Below are positions 29,461 through 40,235 of a stretch of DNA of 64,000 nt, one piece after another; the stretch's first letter is position 1; every line of letters starts with the position of its first letter. The notes under the pieces are model-generated. The model made no database searches, was not told where the DNA came from, and saw only the letters and a program-made list of their open reading frames with translations. The translations under genes and the position numbers were made by a program. Source of the DNA: JAWVFM01 sp963823245 (GTDB lineage Bacteria > Actinomycetota > Thermoleophilia > Solirubrobacterales > 70-9); the NCBI GenBank assembly GCA_963823245.1, contig CAWGKQ010000010.1, forward strand, positions 1-64,000, given 5' to 3'.

Positions 29461-30946
29461 TGTCCGACGATCAGGCGCTCAAGCGCCTAAAGCAGATCAA
29501 GCACATCGTCGTGCTGATGATGGAGAACCGAAGCTTCGACTCCATGCTCGGCTACCTCAAGCGTGATGGCCTTGCCGACGTCAATGGTCTCAGCGGAGAT
29601 GAGAGCAACCCCGACGCCGAGGGCAACGAGCACAGGGTCTTCGCCTGGGGCAAGGCCGACACCGTGTTTCATCCTGATCCGCCGCTTACGGCCAAAGACC
29701 TCGACCCCTGCCATGGTCCCGACTGCGTCGCCGAGCAATCGCCAATGGCAACCGCGGCTTCATCACCAACTTTCTCTCCTCCCGCCGCCAGGTCAACGGC
29801 AAGCCGATTGAGGTCCCTGAGCGCTACCGGGCCCTGCCGATGGGCTACTACACGGGCGAGGACCTGCCGGTCTACCACCATCTCGCCACCAACTACTGCG
29901 TCTGCGACTCCTGGCACGCATCGGTGCCCGGAGACACCTGGCTCAATCGCTGCTACGCCCTGGCGGCCGAGACCAGCGACACCATCGGCGAGAAGAGCGG
30001 GCTCCTCGACCACTTCAAGGACCTGGCCATCTTCGACAAGCTCAAGGGCCTGCCGATCTTCGAGGTCGAGGCCTTCACCCGCCACCTGAAAGACGAGCAG
30101 TGGCGCTGGTATTCGCACGATCCCGCCACCCTGCGGGCGGCTGACGCCGAGTACCGCAAGTTCCTCGCCCACCGGGAGAACTTCGCCTACTTCGACCGCC
30201 ACCAGGTGAGCTGGGTGACCCAGCTCGGCGAGTCGCTGATCGAGGCCCACGACAGCTTCCTCGATGACGCGGCCAAGGGTGAGCTCCGCGACGTCTCGTG
30301 GATCGACCCGAACTTCGTCGATCTCAGCGTCCTCGACCCTAACTCCAACGACGACCACCCGCCCTCCGACGTCTTCGCCGGCCAGCAGCTCGTGCTCGAG
30401 CTCTACAACGCGCTCGCCAACTCACCGCACTGGGAGGACACGGTGCTCGTCATCACCTACGACGAGCACGGCGGCTTCTTCGACCACGTCGAGGCGCCGG
30501 CGGTAGATGACGGCACCCCCTACAAGACGCTCGGCGTCCGCGTCCCGGCTCTCGTCGTCGGTCCCAGGGTTCGCAATTTCGTCTGCCACGACCTCTTCGA
30601 TCACACGAGCCTCATCAAGACGATCCTCCTCCGCTTCGCCGACCAAGCGGCGATCGACACCATGAGCGGCCACGCCGGCCATCGGCGCATCGAGCAAGCC
30701 AATCACCTTGGCGCCGTCCTCCTCGACGAGCCCCGCGCAGATACCCCCGACCATGGCCAGCTCAGCGATCGGATGGACGCCTGGCGCAGGGAGGCTCGCA
30801 AGGCACGGCGGGCGGCGAAGAATGGTCAGGGCTCGATCCCCGGCGATGGCGCCGGCCACAAACAGGAACTGACCCAGCTCGCCGATGAGGTGACGGCGGT
30901 GTCCCTTGTGATGCGAAAGAACGGGCTCGAGGCCGGACGGCCCTAG
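29460..30946 (+). CDS. Phospholipase C-family phosphoesterase, one frameshift
   Basis: The N-terminus IKHIVVLMMENRSFDSMLGY is the metal-site signature of the phosphoesterase/phospholipase C family (alkaline-phosphatase fold). Near 29735-29740 one base is missing. Frame 1 leads nowhere, while the other frame continues through ITNFLSSRRQVNGKPIEVPE (written from that frame) and the ALPMGYYTGEDLPVYHHLAT segment. The second metal motif is ITYDEHGGFFDHV. The reconstructed protein is about 495 aa. There is no Tat or Sec signal, unlike secreted relatives. ATG 29460 overlaps the PLD stop. About 246 bp after it, up to 31192, show nothing I can support. Confidence 0.82.
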
Positions 30947-31192
30947 CCCCGTTCTCGCTCGCAAACGCTCCTGCTCCGCAACTCCTCCCGTGAGCGAGCC
31001 TTGGTCGCGTTGGGCCCCTCTTCGGTGACGGTCGCCCTCATCTGCTGGCCGCGCCAGCTCCAAATCGAGAGTCCTGTCCGGAACTCGTAGCGCTGGCGGC
31101 CGCGGGTGGGCGCGAGATACTGCGCGGGCGATGTGGCAGGAGAACGTTGAGGCGGTGCGGCGCACAACGCCACGCATTACGAGAGGAAGATC

Positions 31193-32335
31193 ATGCGCGC
31201 TCTGATACCACGCGACCAGTATGAGGCGTTGAGCCATAGCCGGTATCTCAATCAGGCGTCGTTGGGCCTCATCCCGCGCGACTCAGTCGAGGCCATGACG
31301 GCCTTTCTCCACGATGTTGCCCAGCACGGCAACGTGCGAATGTCCGATGTGGCCGAGGCTCGCGTGCTCGACGATCTACGGGCAGCTGCCGCGGCGCTGC
31401 TAGACGCGCCGGCGCGTTCCATCGCCATCATTGGGGGAGCAAGCGAGGGTCTCAGCCAAATGGCAGCGGCCCTCGCCACGAACACTGGCGAGGTAGTCCT
31501 AGTACCCACGGATTTCCCGAGCGTCACCTATCCCTGGCTGGCGGCCCGGGATAGATTGGGCACCGCGATCCGTTGGGTGGAGGACAGCCCGCACACGGAC
31601 CTAAGCGCGGCCGTGATTGAGGCGGTCTCAAGCTCCACCTCGGTGGTTTGCGTGAGTGCGGTGCAGTACGCGACCGGTACGGCGCTCGACGTTGCGGCCG
31701 TCGCACGACGGGCTCACGAGGTAGGCGCAAAGATCGTCGTCGACGTAACGCAGCTCGCTGGCGCCGCCTCGGTCAGCATGCGGGAATGGTCCGCGGATGC
31801 GCTCGTCTGCAGCGGCTACAAATGGCTCTCTGCGCACGGCGGCGTCGCGATCTTGGCTGTGTCTGATGAGCTCATCGCCGCCACCCCGGGGATCATCGGA
31901 TGGAAGGGAGCCAGAGACCCCTTCGACTTCACCGCCCAGACGCTTGTCTTAGCCGACGACGCTCGACGGTATGAACTGTCCACGATGTCGTACTGCTCGG
32001 CGGTCGGGTTGAGTCGGTCACTTGCGCTGCTTGCCGAAGCTGGCGCCGAGGCTCTCGCCGAACACTCCCGCGGTCTCGCTGAAGAGCTAGCCGGTCAAGT
32101 GGAACCCCTCGGCTGGACGCCGTTTCGAGCGCTTGGCGGAGGCAGCGCGTGCGGTCACATCGTTTCCTTGCGGCACGCAACTCTCAGTGCGTCGGCGGTC
32201 CAAGCAACCCTGGCGGCCGAATATGGCGTGATCGTCAGCTCCCGCGGTAGCGGCATCCGGATCTCACTGCACGGATACAACGACAGTTCCGACGTCGCTG
32301 CGATCGCTGATGCACTGAACGAGCTGGCACATTGA
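31193..32335 (+). CDS. Class V aminotransferase-like PLP enzyme
   Basis: This 380-aa protein has the fold-type I layout of the NifS/isopenicillin-epimerase-like class V group: YLNQASLGLIPRDSVEAM at the start, IIGGASEGLSQM in the phosphate-binding region, the aspartate in IVVDVTQLAGAASV, and a PLP lysine near residue 210 in CSGYKWLSAHGG. The conserved arginine lies near the C-terminus (GIRISLHGYN). No CxxC or partner genes of Fe-S assembly are present, so cysteine desulfurase activity is not implied. The ATG has a purine-rich site upstream. GC content is visibly lower than in the neighbours, consistent with transfer. Confidence 0.83.
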   Translation: MRALIPRDQYEALSHSRYLNQASLGLIPRDSVEAMTAFLHDVAQHGNVRMSDVAEARVLDDLRAAAAALLDAPARSIAIIGGASEGLSQMAAALATNTGEVVLVPTDFPSVTYPWLAARDRLGTAIRWVEDSPHTDLSAAVIEAVSSSTSVVCVSAVQYATGTALDVAAVARRAHEVGAKIVVDVTQLAGAASVSMREWSADALVCSGYKWLSAHGGVAILAVSDELIAATPGIIGWKGARDPFDFTAQTLVLADDARRYELSTMSYCSAVGLSRSLALLAEAGAEALAEHSRGLAEELAGQVEPLGWTPFRALGGGSACGHIVSLRHATLSASAVQATLAAEYGVIVSSRGSGIRISLHGYNDSSDVAAIADALNELAH

Positions 32336-32462
32336 GGTCATTGAGTTCGGCGCCCTCTGACCGAACGCAGAACGTCGGCAGGTGCCCCTGTCGCTGTGCG
32401 CGAAAGGCGGGCCCTGGTCTCGTCTCGCAGCTCCACGCTCTCCCGCACATCCCCTGCTCCAC

Positions 32463-32606
32463 CAGCCCGGCGGCCTCGAGGGCCTCGCTCCGGTCGGCGA
32501 AGGCCTGAAGGCGAATCATCTTTCCGCCCCGAAGTTCCATGAGCCACGCGGCCTGGTCGAACAGGATTCGGACCGCGAGGCCCTCACCTTTGTGAGCACG
32601 CCTCAC
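32463..32606 (-). pseudogene. SnoaL-like C-terminal fragment
   Basis: The minus-strand reading ILFDQAAWLMELRGGKMIRL then QAFADRSEALEAAGL matches the end of SnoaL-like proteins (the D-G-K-I-x-R-x-x-x-F/Y-D-R-x-E-A-L-E-A-A-G-L pattern). The rest of the domain is absent upstream, where the cNMP-binding gene begins. I read it as a decayed 3' remnant. The frame is open further, but that part is not protein-like. Confidence 0.5.
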
Positions 32607-33049
32607 TGGGTGGATTCTTGCTCGGCCTCCCGCAGGCGCTGGGCCATCACCTGGAAGAGCTTTCGGGCGACCGAAGGAACCTGCGAGATCAGCGATGAGA
32701 AGCTCCGGGAGTCGAGAACCAAGAGCTGCAAGTCGGTCAACGCGGTGACGGTCGCTGAGCGTGGGGCTTGATCGAACAGCGCCAACTCGCCGAGCGCCGC
32801 ACCAGGACCAAGCGTTCTTGCCCGCCTGCCCCGCACCGATACCTTGACCCTGCCGTCAACGATGATGAAGAACTCTCTGCCGACCTCTCCCTGACGGATC
32901 ACGACCTCTCCCTCGGGCACGTCGATCTCATCGGCGAGGGAGGCGATCCTAGCCAGCTCGCGGTTGGAGCAGGCGGAAAAAAGGGACACGCCTCGAAGGA
33001 GCTCGACCTTGGAGTTTCGGCTCCTGCGCCGAACGGGCATTGCGGGCAT
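32603..33049 (-). CDS. Cyclic-nucleotide-binding-domain protein without a DNA-binding domain
   Basis: The 148-aa product is one cNMP-binding effector domain of the Crp/PKA type. It has LLRGVSLFSACSNRELARIA, the glycine-rich turn GEFFIIVDGRVKV-like segment (REFFIIVDGRVKVSV), the phosphate-binding cassette LGELALFDQAPRSATVTA (G-E-x6-R-S-A) and the terminal helices. No HTH follows, so it cannot be a complete Crp-type regulator. It could be a sensor subunit or a truncated relic. It is followed at once by the SnoaL fragment. Confidence 0.85.
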   Translation of the reverse strand: MPAMPVRRRSRNSKVELLRGVSLFSACSNRELARIASLADEIDVPEGEVVIRQGEVGREFFIIVDGRVKVSVRGRRARTLGPGAALGELALFDQAPRSATVTALTDLQLLVLDSRSFSSLISQVPSVARKLFQVMAQRLREAEQESTQ

Positions 33050-33183
33050 TCTCTCATCTTTCGAGCTGGCGACCTCGTGGGCACTTCAGTGGTCGCGCCG
33101 CCACACGGCAATGTATGAAGCCGAGCGAGAGGCGGCGTTAGGGTCACACCCAGGACCCGGTGAAACTCGACAAGGAGGTCTGC

Positions 33184-34482
33184 ATGTCCATCGGCGAGGA
33201 AGCTGCCGTGCATGCTGGGGTGCTCGAGGACTTGGCCAAGTTCCCGCTGATGGAGGCGCTGATCGGCCGACGGTCGCGTCGTTTTGCTCTCGGCGACGAG
33301 ATCCCCGACGGGCCGCTCGCCTACAAGTCGGAGCGCGAGCCCATCCCGCTGGCCGAGCTGGAGCGCGCATTGCTGCTCGCGTCGATGGGGGGCACTACGG
33401 GGTGGCACTACGGAATCACCCGTCACGAGCGCTATGCGCCGCACATCGCCAACTACCCCAGCGGAGCCGCTGGGCGTACGTTCCCGTCGGCTGCCGGATT
33501 CCACACCGCTGAACTCTTTTTCACCGACGACTCGGGCACCTATTTCTTTCCCACCCGTGACGCAGGTGCCCTGGTCGACCCGGCGGTCGAAGAAATCACT
33601 CCGCAGCTGCTGGTGGAGCGGCATCTGGACCAGATCCGCAGGCTGACGGACGAACGCATCTACCTGCCCGCCAAAGAGCCCTACATCGAGGGGCACAACA
33701 CTTGGTGCGCAAACGTGCCTGGCTCGCTGCTTGTGATTCCAGTTGCAGACATCGCCCAGATGGTGCTCAACATCCTCTGCTTCTTCGCGCAGAATGGCTA
33801 CTGCGTCTACGACGACGTGAACGACGTCCAGATTCCGGGTATCGACGAGTTCTCCGATCTGGTCGACGTCAAGGAGCCGTTCCCCCTCACCTTCGCCGAG
33901 CAGTACGCGCTCACCGAAGCCACCGCCGAGCTTGCGACCAGCTGCTACGCGGGCGTGCTCACTCTCCAGGCGATGGGCCTTGGGGGATGGATGTTCGACG
34001 GCATCGACCGCTTCACGATGCTCGGGGCCTCAGGCGACCCCGAGGTCCCCGGACTCGGCTTCCGCTACGAGGAGGACGAGCGCTGGCCGACCCCGAACCC
34101 GACCGGCCTCGAAGGCGTGTTCGAGGCCTTCTGCCCGCCACACTATGAGGACATGGCGGCCGCCGTGGAGGCGCTTGCGGAGCGGAAGTTCGGCTCCGGT
34201 GGCCCTCACAATGAGGAGACTCCCGGCGCCTGGAGCGAGAGCTCCGCAATCCGAGGAGCCGCCGAGCGCTTCTCGGACGAGTTCAAGGCCTGCGTCACCC
34301 TTCAGGCCACCTACATCCTCGACGCGTTCGGCAAGTTCCCGGGCACGGTGCCGACCGTGTTCTGCCTCAACTATGTCCAGGCTCACCACCTTGACCTTGC
34401 CTTTTACGACCGATTTTTCCGGCCCGGTGCGTATCTGAGAACCCACGCCGAGCATATGGACCGCTGGCATGGCGACGCCTGA
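33184..34482 (+). CDS. Unknown protein, weakly nitroreductase/SagB-like
   Basis: ATG 33184 is chosen because AAGGAGG lies 5 nt upstream; a GTG at 33160 is also in frame. The 432-aa product contains LLLASMGGTTGWHYGITRHE and GRTFPSAAGFHTAELFFTDD, faintly recalling the FMN-site pattern (PSaGa-h) of nitroreductase and SagB-type dehydrogenases. Later parts (CANVPGSLLVIPVADIAQMV; GLGGWMFDGIDRFTMLGASG) could form the rest of such a fold. I would not call an activity. It has no signal peptide and reads divergently from the cNMP gene. The 278 bp after it hold nothing I can support. Confidence 0.72.
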   Translation: MSIGEEAAVHAGVLEDLAKFPLMEALIGRRSRRFALGDEIPDGPLAYKSEREPIPLAELERALLLASMGGTTGWHYGITRHERYAPHIANYPSGAAGRTFPSAAGFHTAELFFTDDSGTYFFPTRDAGALVDPAVEEITPQLLVERHLDQIRRLTDERIYLPAKEPYIEGHNTWCANVPGSLLVIPVADIAQMVLNILCFFAQNGYCVYDDVNDVQIPGIDEFSDLVDVKEPFPLTFAEQYALTEATAELATSCYAGVLTLQAMGLGGWMFDGIDRFTMLGASGDPEVPGLGFRYEEDERWPTPNPTGLEGVFEAFCPPHYEDMAAAVEALAERKFGSGGPHNEETPGAWSESSAIRGAAERFSDEFKACVTLQATYILDAFGKFPGTVPTVFCLNYVQAHHLDLAFYDRFFRPGAYLRTHAEHMDRWHGDA

Positions 34483-34761
34483 TCTCGCTCAAGCGGTGGC
34501 TGGATTCGCGCCTTCTGCGGTGGTTGCGGCCCGTGCGTTCCCGCTTCGGGCGTGGGGTACGGCCGTCTGAGCCAGCCGCCGTGGCAGCTCGCTAAGGACG
34601 AGGAGCGGGAGGCGCGCGCGGCGGATGCTCACGCTCCCGACTGGCGGCACGAGGAGCAAACCTCACGGAGCTCGACAGTCGAATTAGGACTTGCCGCGTA
34701 GCCCCGGCGGGGGTAGGGTCCGGGGAAAGGGCTCCCAGCTAGATCACAGGAGGAGAGACGA

Positions 34762-35118
34762 ATGGCCGACGCAGCACTGTTCATCGGGTGGGGTCAGGTA
34801 GTGCGTGGGCGCGAGAAGCGCGCCCTCCAGGTATTCAACGAAAGCGTCGAGTACTGGGGAGGACTCCAGGGCGACGGCAAGATCGAGGACTTCGAGGTCG
34901 TCCTGCTGACACCCCACGGCGGCGACCTTCAGGGCTTCGCGCTGCTGCGAGGCAGCGAGGATCAGATCGGCGGGCTCCGCGCCGATGAGGAGTTCCAGCG
35001 CCGCGTCACGCGCGCCGACCTGATCGTCGAGTCCCAAGGTGTAATCGACGGCGTGATCGGCGAGGGCCTCGCCCGCGGCATGGCCCAGTATCAGGGCGAA
35101 ATCGAAGATCTCGACTAG
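34762..35118 (+). CDS. Small protein of unknown function (118 aa)
   Basis: ATG 34762 has a strong site (AGGAGGAG, about 6 nt upstream). The acidic soluble protein begins MADAALFIGWGQVVRGREKR and has two alpha/beta-like stretches (FEVVLLTPHGGDLQGFALLR; RVTRADLIVESQGVIDGVIG). This looks like a ferredoxin-like alpha+beta barrel, but I cannot name a family. It is the last gene before repeat copy C. Confidence 0.72.
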   Translation: MADAALFIGWGQVVRGREKRALQVFNESVEYWGGLQGDGKIEDFEVVLLTPHGGDLQGFALLRGSEDQIGGLRADEEFQRRVTRADLIVESQGVIDGVIGEGLARGMAQYQGEIEDLD

Positions 35119-35141
35119 CGCCGGGTCTGGAATGGACTTCC

Positions 35142-35303
35142 GCAACCCGTGGCGTGGGCGAATCAGAACGAGGTACCCGGGCTGACTCAAAGACCGCGTC
35201 ACCGCTAGCTCTTCAGCCGCAGGGCTGGGATCCGAAGAGCGGACGGCCGCAATCGTGGCGTGAGCGAGCGCCAAGCCGGCGAGGGGTTGGGCTCCTCCTG
35301 GTC
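35142..35303 (+). repeat. TadE-like 3' repeat, copy C
   Basis: Starting with the last 40 or so bp of the TadE-like gene (shared core atcagaacgaggtacccggg at 35162-35181, also at 15637-15656 and 19745-19764), the match to copy B continues for about 120 bp beyond the stop, to 35303, with roughly ten differences over 155 bp. It has the same orientation as the other copies. With copy B it brackets a 15.4-kb block of accessory genes. Confidence 0.85.
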
Positions 35304-35309
35304 GTCCAT

Positions 35310-35392
35310 CTTCAGGGCCAAGGACCCGGGTCACGGGATGGCGCTCGACGCCTTCCCGGTGGACTTCCTACGCGGCTCTCCCTGGCTCGGGG
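35310..35392 (+). pseudogene. zwf 3' remnant
   Basis: The reading FRAKDPGHGMALDAFPVDF matches the intact zwf product at 39.83-39.89 kb (FRAKEPGPGMTLDAVPMDF), and the DNA is also clearly similar. The rest of the gene is missing and the frame then degenerates. It directly follows repeat copy C. The remainder of the gap to 35715 holds no gene I can support, apart from a possible degraded continuation of the zwf end around 35430-35500. Confidence 0.75.
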
Positions 35393-35715
35393 CGAGGTTC
35401 AGGCGGCAGACACGGGGCGCTGATCAGCCGGCGGCTGGTCCCCGCCTGGCGGCAGATCGCTCCTGCAGTGATGGCTGGGACCTCGCAGTTGGGCGGCACC
35501 GGAGCTCGCAGATCTCGGTCGCGATTGATCCGATCGCATGACAGCCGGCCCCACACAGACAACTTGACAGGGGCCGCTCGGCTGCCGCCGGGGTTGCGGA
35601 AACGCCCGGACCCAGCTCCGTAGTAGGCCCCAAGGTATCGGCGCGAAAACCCGGATGTCCACCTCTGGACGCCTCGATATTCAAGGACTTGACGAGCCGG
35701 AAAGGAGTGATGGAG

Positions 35716-36774
35716 ATGAAGCGCGTAATCGTCGATCACTACGGGGGGCCTGAGGTCTTGAAGCTCGTTGAGGATGAGGATCCCCGACCGGGGCCGGGCG
35801 AGGTACGCGTCAAGGTCCTGGCGGGGGGTGTGTCGTTCACCGATGCCCAGCTCCGCGCCGGCACGTATCTCCCGGGCGCGCCGAAGCCTCCGTTCACGCC
35901 CGGCTATGAGCTCGTGGGCGTCGTCGAGGAGCTTGGCCCGGGCTGCTCGAGGTTGCGAGTGGGCGATCGCATCGGCGCGCTGACGGTGTGGGGCGCCGAC
36001 GCAGAAAGCGTCTGCCTGCCGGAGTCCGGCGCAGTCGAGGTTCCTGAAGACCTCGATCCGGCGGAGATTCTGAGCCTCCTCTTTCCCTACATGACGGCCT
36101 ACCAGGTCCTTCACCGTACGGCCGAGGCGAAGCCCGGGGAGACGGTGCTGGTGCACGGCGCGGCCGGCAGGGTCGGCATCGCGGCGCTTGAGCTGGGAGC
36201 GGCGGCCGGGCTTCGCCTCTTTGGGACCTGTTCGGCGCGCGACCGCGCCAAGGTCGGGGCGCTCGGCGCGGTGGCGATCGACTATCGCAACGAGGACTTC
36301 CTGGCGCGAGTGCGTGAGCTGACCGACGGCGAAGGTGTGGACGTCGTCAGCGACTCGCTCGGGGGTCCGATCTCGCTGCGCTCCTTCCGCGCGCTGCGCC
36401 CGGGCGGACGGCTCGTCGTGTTCGGTCGCTACTCCACGCTCAGGGATGGGCGTAAGGACTGGCCGGCGGTGATCAAGTGGTACGCGTCGATCGGGGCCGT
36501 CTGGCTCTGGGACAAGCTGTCGCCTCGACGCCGGGTGTCTGCCTACCACGTCCAGAAGTTCCGAGACAAGGCGACAAGGCGAGAGGGAGCGGTCGGTGGG
36601 GAGCCGATGGATCCGGAGCAGTTCCGGGAGGACTTCGGCTCGCTGATCGAGCTGCTCCGCGAGGGCAAGATCCACCCGATCGTCGCCGAGCGCTTGCCGC
36701 TCAGCGAGGCGCGCCACGCGCACGAGATGCTCGAGGAGTCGGCGTCCAAGGGCAAGCTCGTGCTCGTGCCGTAA
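35716..36774 (+). CDS. Quinone oxidoreductase-like MDR protein (zinc-free type)
   Basis: This 352-aa medium-chain dehydrogenase/reductase resembles NADPH:quinone oxidoreductases. An N-terminal GroES-like domain (VDHYGGPEVLKLVEDEDPRP) is followed by the NADPH-binding Rossmann motif VLVHGAAGRVGIAALELGAA near residue 150. The catalytic-zinc ligands of alcohol dehydrogenases are absent. ATG 35716 lies 8 nt after AAAGGAG; TTG 35689, GTG 35707 and ATG 35710 are in-frame alternatives. It is the first complete gene of the block shared with the GH15 gene and zwf, with 20 nt to the next start. Confidence 0.88.
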   Translation: MKRVIVDHYGGPEVLKLVEDEDPRPGPGEVRVKVLAGGVSFTDAQLRAGTYLPGAPKPPFTPGYELVGVVEELGPGCSRLRVGDRIGALTVWGADAESVCLPESGAVEVPEDLDPAEILSLLFPYMTAYQVLHRTAEAKPGETVLVHGAAGRVGIAALELGAAAGLRLFGTCSARDRAKVGALGAVAIDYRNEDFLARVRELTDGEGVDVVSDSLGGPISLRSFRALRPGGRLVVFGRYSTLRDGRKDWPAVIKWYASIGAVWLWDKLSPRRRVSAYHVQKFRDKATRREGAVGGEPMDPEQFREDFGSLIELLREGKIHPIVAERLPLSEARHAHEMLEESASKGKLVLVP

Positions 36775-36794
36775 GCCGACGAGAACGACCGGTG

Positions 36795-38662
<1,868 letters not shown>

Positions 38663-38668
38663 GCGCCC

Positions 38669-40117
38669 ATGGCCCTCGCGTCGCCGCCACCGCAGACGCT
38701 GATCGTCTTCGGCGCGTCCGGCGATCTGGCCCACCGCAAGCTGTTCCCGGCCCTCTACGACCTCGCCTACGAGGGCCTCCTCCCGGACCGCTCCGCGATC
38801 GTCGGCTCGGGCGGAAGCCCCCTCGACGACACGGCCTTCCGCGAGCGCGCGCGCAGCGGGGTCGAGGAGTTCTCCCGCCACCGACTGGACGACGGACGCT
38901 GGCAGGCGTTCGCGAGAGGGCTTTCCTACGTCTCCGCGCCACTCGACGACCCGCACGCCTTCGGGGCGCTGGGCGAGCGCCTGGTGACCCTCGACGCGGA
39001 CCTCGGCGCCGAGGGCCGGCGGCTCTTCTACTGCGCCACGCCTCCCTCGGCCTTCCCGACAATCGTCCAGCGGATCGGCGCGACGGGCCTCTCCGAACAG
39101 GCGCGAATCGTGGTCGAGAAGCCGATCGGGCACGACCTGGCAAGCGCGCGCGAGCTCGACCGCATCGCGCGCGAGGTCTTCGACGAGCCGCAGGTGTTCC
39201 GGATCGACCACTACCTCGGCAAGGAGGCGGTCCAGAACATCTTGGTCTTCCGGTTCGCCAACTCGATGGTCGAGCGGGCCTGGTCCGGTGAGGTAGTGGA
39301 CCACGTCCAGATAACGGTCGCCGAGGCCGAAGGCATCGAGCAGCGCGGGCGCTACTACGAGGAGTCCGGCGCGCTGCGCGACATGGTCCAGAACCACCTC
39401 CTCCAGGTGCTCTCATTCGTGGCGATGGAGCCGCCCGACTCGCTCGCGCCGAAGGACGTGCGCGACCGCAAGGCGGAGCTGCTCGAGGCTATGCGCCCGC
39501 TGTACGCGGGCGATGTCGTCACGGGCCAGTACACCGCCGGCGTGGTCGAGGGACGCGAGGTCCCCGGATATCGGGATGAGAAATGGGTCGCGCCAGAGTC
39601 GAGCGTCGAGACGTTCGTGGCGCTGCGCGCCTGGATCGACAACGAGCGCTGGAAGGACGTTCCGTTCTTCCTGCGCACGGGCAAGCGTCTGCCCCACCGG
39701 ACTACTGAGGTCGCGATCGTCCTCCGCGAGCCAGAGCGACGGCTGTTCGAGGGCGCCGGCATCGCACGCCTGCCCGCACACCACCTGGCAGTGCGCATCC
39801 AGCCCGACGAGGGCATCTCGCTGGTCTTCAGGGCCAAGGAGCCGGGTCCCGGGATGACGCTCGACGCCGTGCCGATGGACTTCTCCTACGGGAGCTCGTT
39901 CAAGACCCAGTCAGCTGAGGCCTACGAGCGCCTCCTGCACGACGCGATGGGCGGCGATCAGACGCTCTTCCTGCGCGAGGACGCGGTCGAGCGGTCATGG
40001 CAGATCGTCGCTCCTCTCCTCGACGCTTCAGGGATCGCGCAGCCTTACGCCGCGGGCACCTGGGGCCCGAGCGCCGCAGACGAACTCATCGCCCCGCGCA
40101 CGTGGCGCCCAACTTGA
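38669..40117 (+). CDS. zwf: Glucose-6-phosphate 1-dehydrogenase
   Basis: This 482-aa protein is complete. It has IVFGASGDLAHRKLFPALYD at the N-terminus (NADP+ site), VVEKPIGHDL near residue 149 and the catalytic signature RIDHYLGKEAVQNI near residue 179. It catalyses the first step of the oxidative pentose phosphate pathway. ATG 38669 lies 6 nt after the GH15 stop, so the two are probably co-transcribed and could route released glucose toward NADPH. Usual zwf partners (opcA, tal, gnd) are absent. A TadE-like fragment follows 12 nt after the stop, and a second zwf remnant lies at 35.3 kb. Confidence 0.95.
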   Translation: MALASPPPQTLIVFGASGDLAHRKLFPALYDLAYEGLLPDRSAIVGSGGSPLDDTAFRERARSGVEEFSRHRLDDGRWQAFARGLSYVSAPLDDPHAFGALGERLVTLDADLGAEGRRLFYCATPPSAFPTIVQRIGATGLSEQARIVVEKPIGHDLASARELDRIAREVFDEPQVFRIDHYLGKEAVQNILVFRFANSMVERAWSGEVVDHVQITVAEAEGIEQRGRYYEESGALRDMVQNHLLQVLSFVAMEPPDSLAPKDVRDRKAELLEAMRPLYAGDVVTGQYTAGVVEGREVPGYRDEKWVAPESSVETFVALRAWIDNERWKDVPFFLRTGKRLPHRTTEVAIVLREPERRLFEGAGIARLPAHHLAVRIQPDEGISLVFRAKEPGPGMTLDAVPMDFSYGSSFKTQSAEAYERLLHDAMGGDQTLFLREDAVERSWQIVAPLLDASGIAQPYAAGTWGPSAADELIAPRTWRPT

Positions 40118-40128
40118 GCGGCCTGCGC

Positions 40129-40220
40129 TCGAGACTCTTTCGGGACGTGACTCCTACACCTTCCGGGCGGGCGAGGAGCCGCCCTGGCGCGGGATCGTTC
40201 GCACGCGGTACCCCGGCTGA
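40129..40220 (+). pseudogene. TadE-like 3' fragment, repeat copy D
   Basis: The uninterrupted reading ALETLSGRDSYTFRAGEEPP then WRGIVRTRYPG* is closely similar to the last 31 residues of the intact gene at 15.0-15.66 kb, but the DNA is more diverged than in copies B and C. There is no start codon and no 5' part. It begins about 12 nt after the zwf stop and marks the right edge of the accessory region. Confidence 0.75.
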
Positions 40221-40235
40221 GCTCGCGCCGGCGCC

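Noticed and set aside
30943..31173. 76-aa minus-strand ORF before the aminotransferase
   Set aside because: No recognisable motif or supported start; composition looks non-coding.
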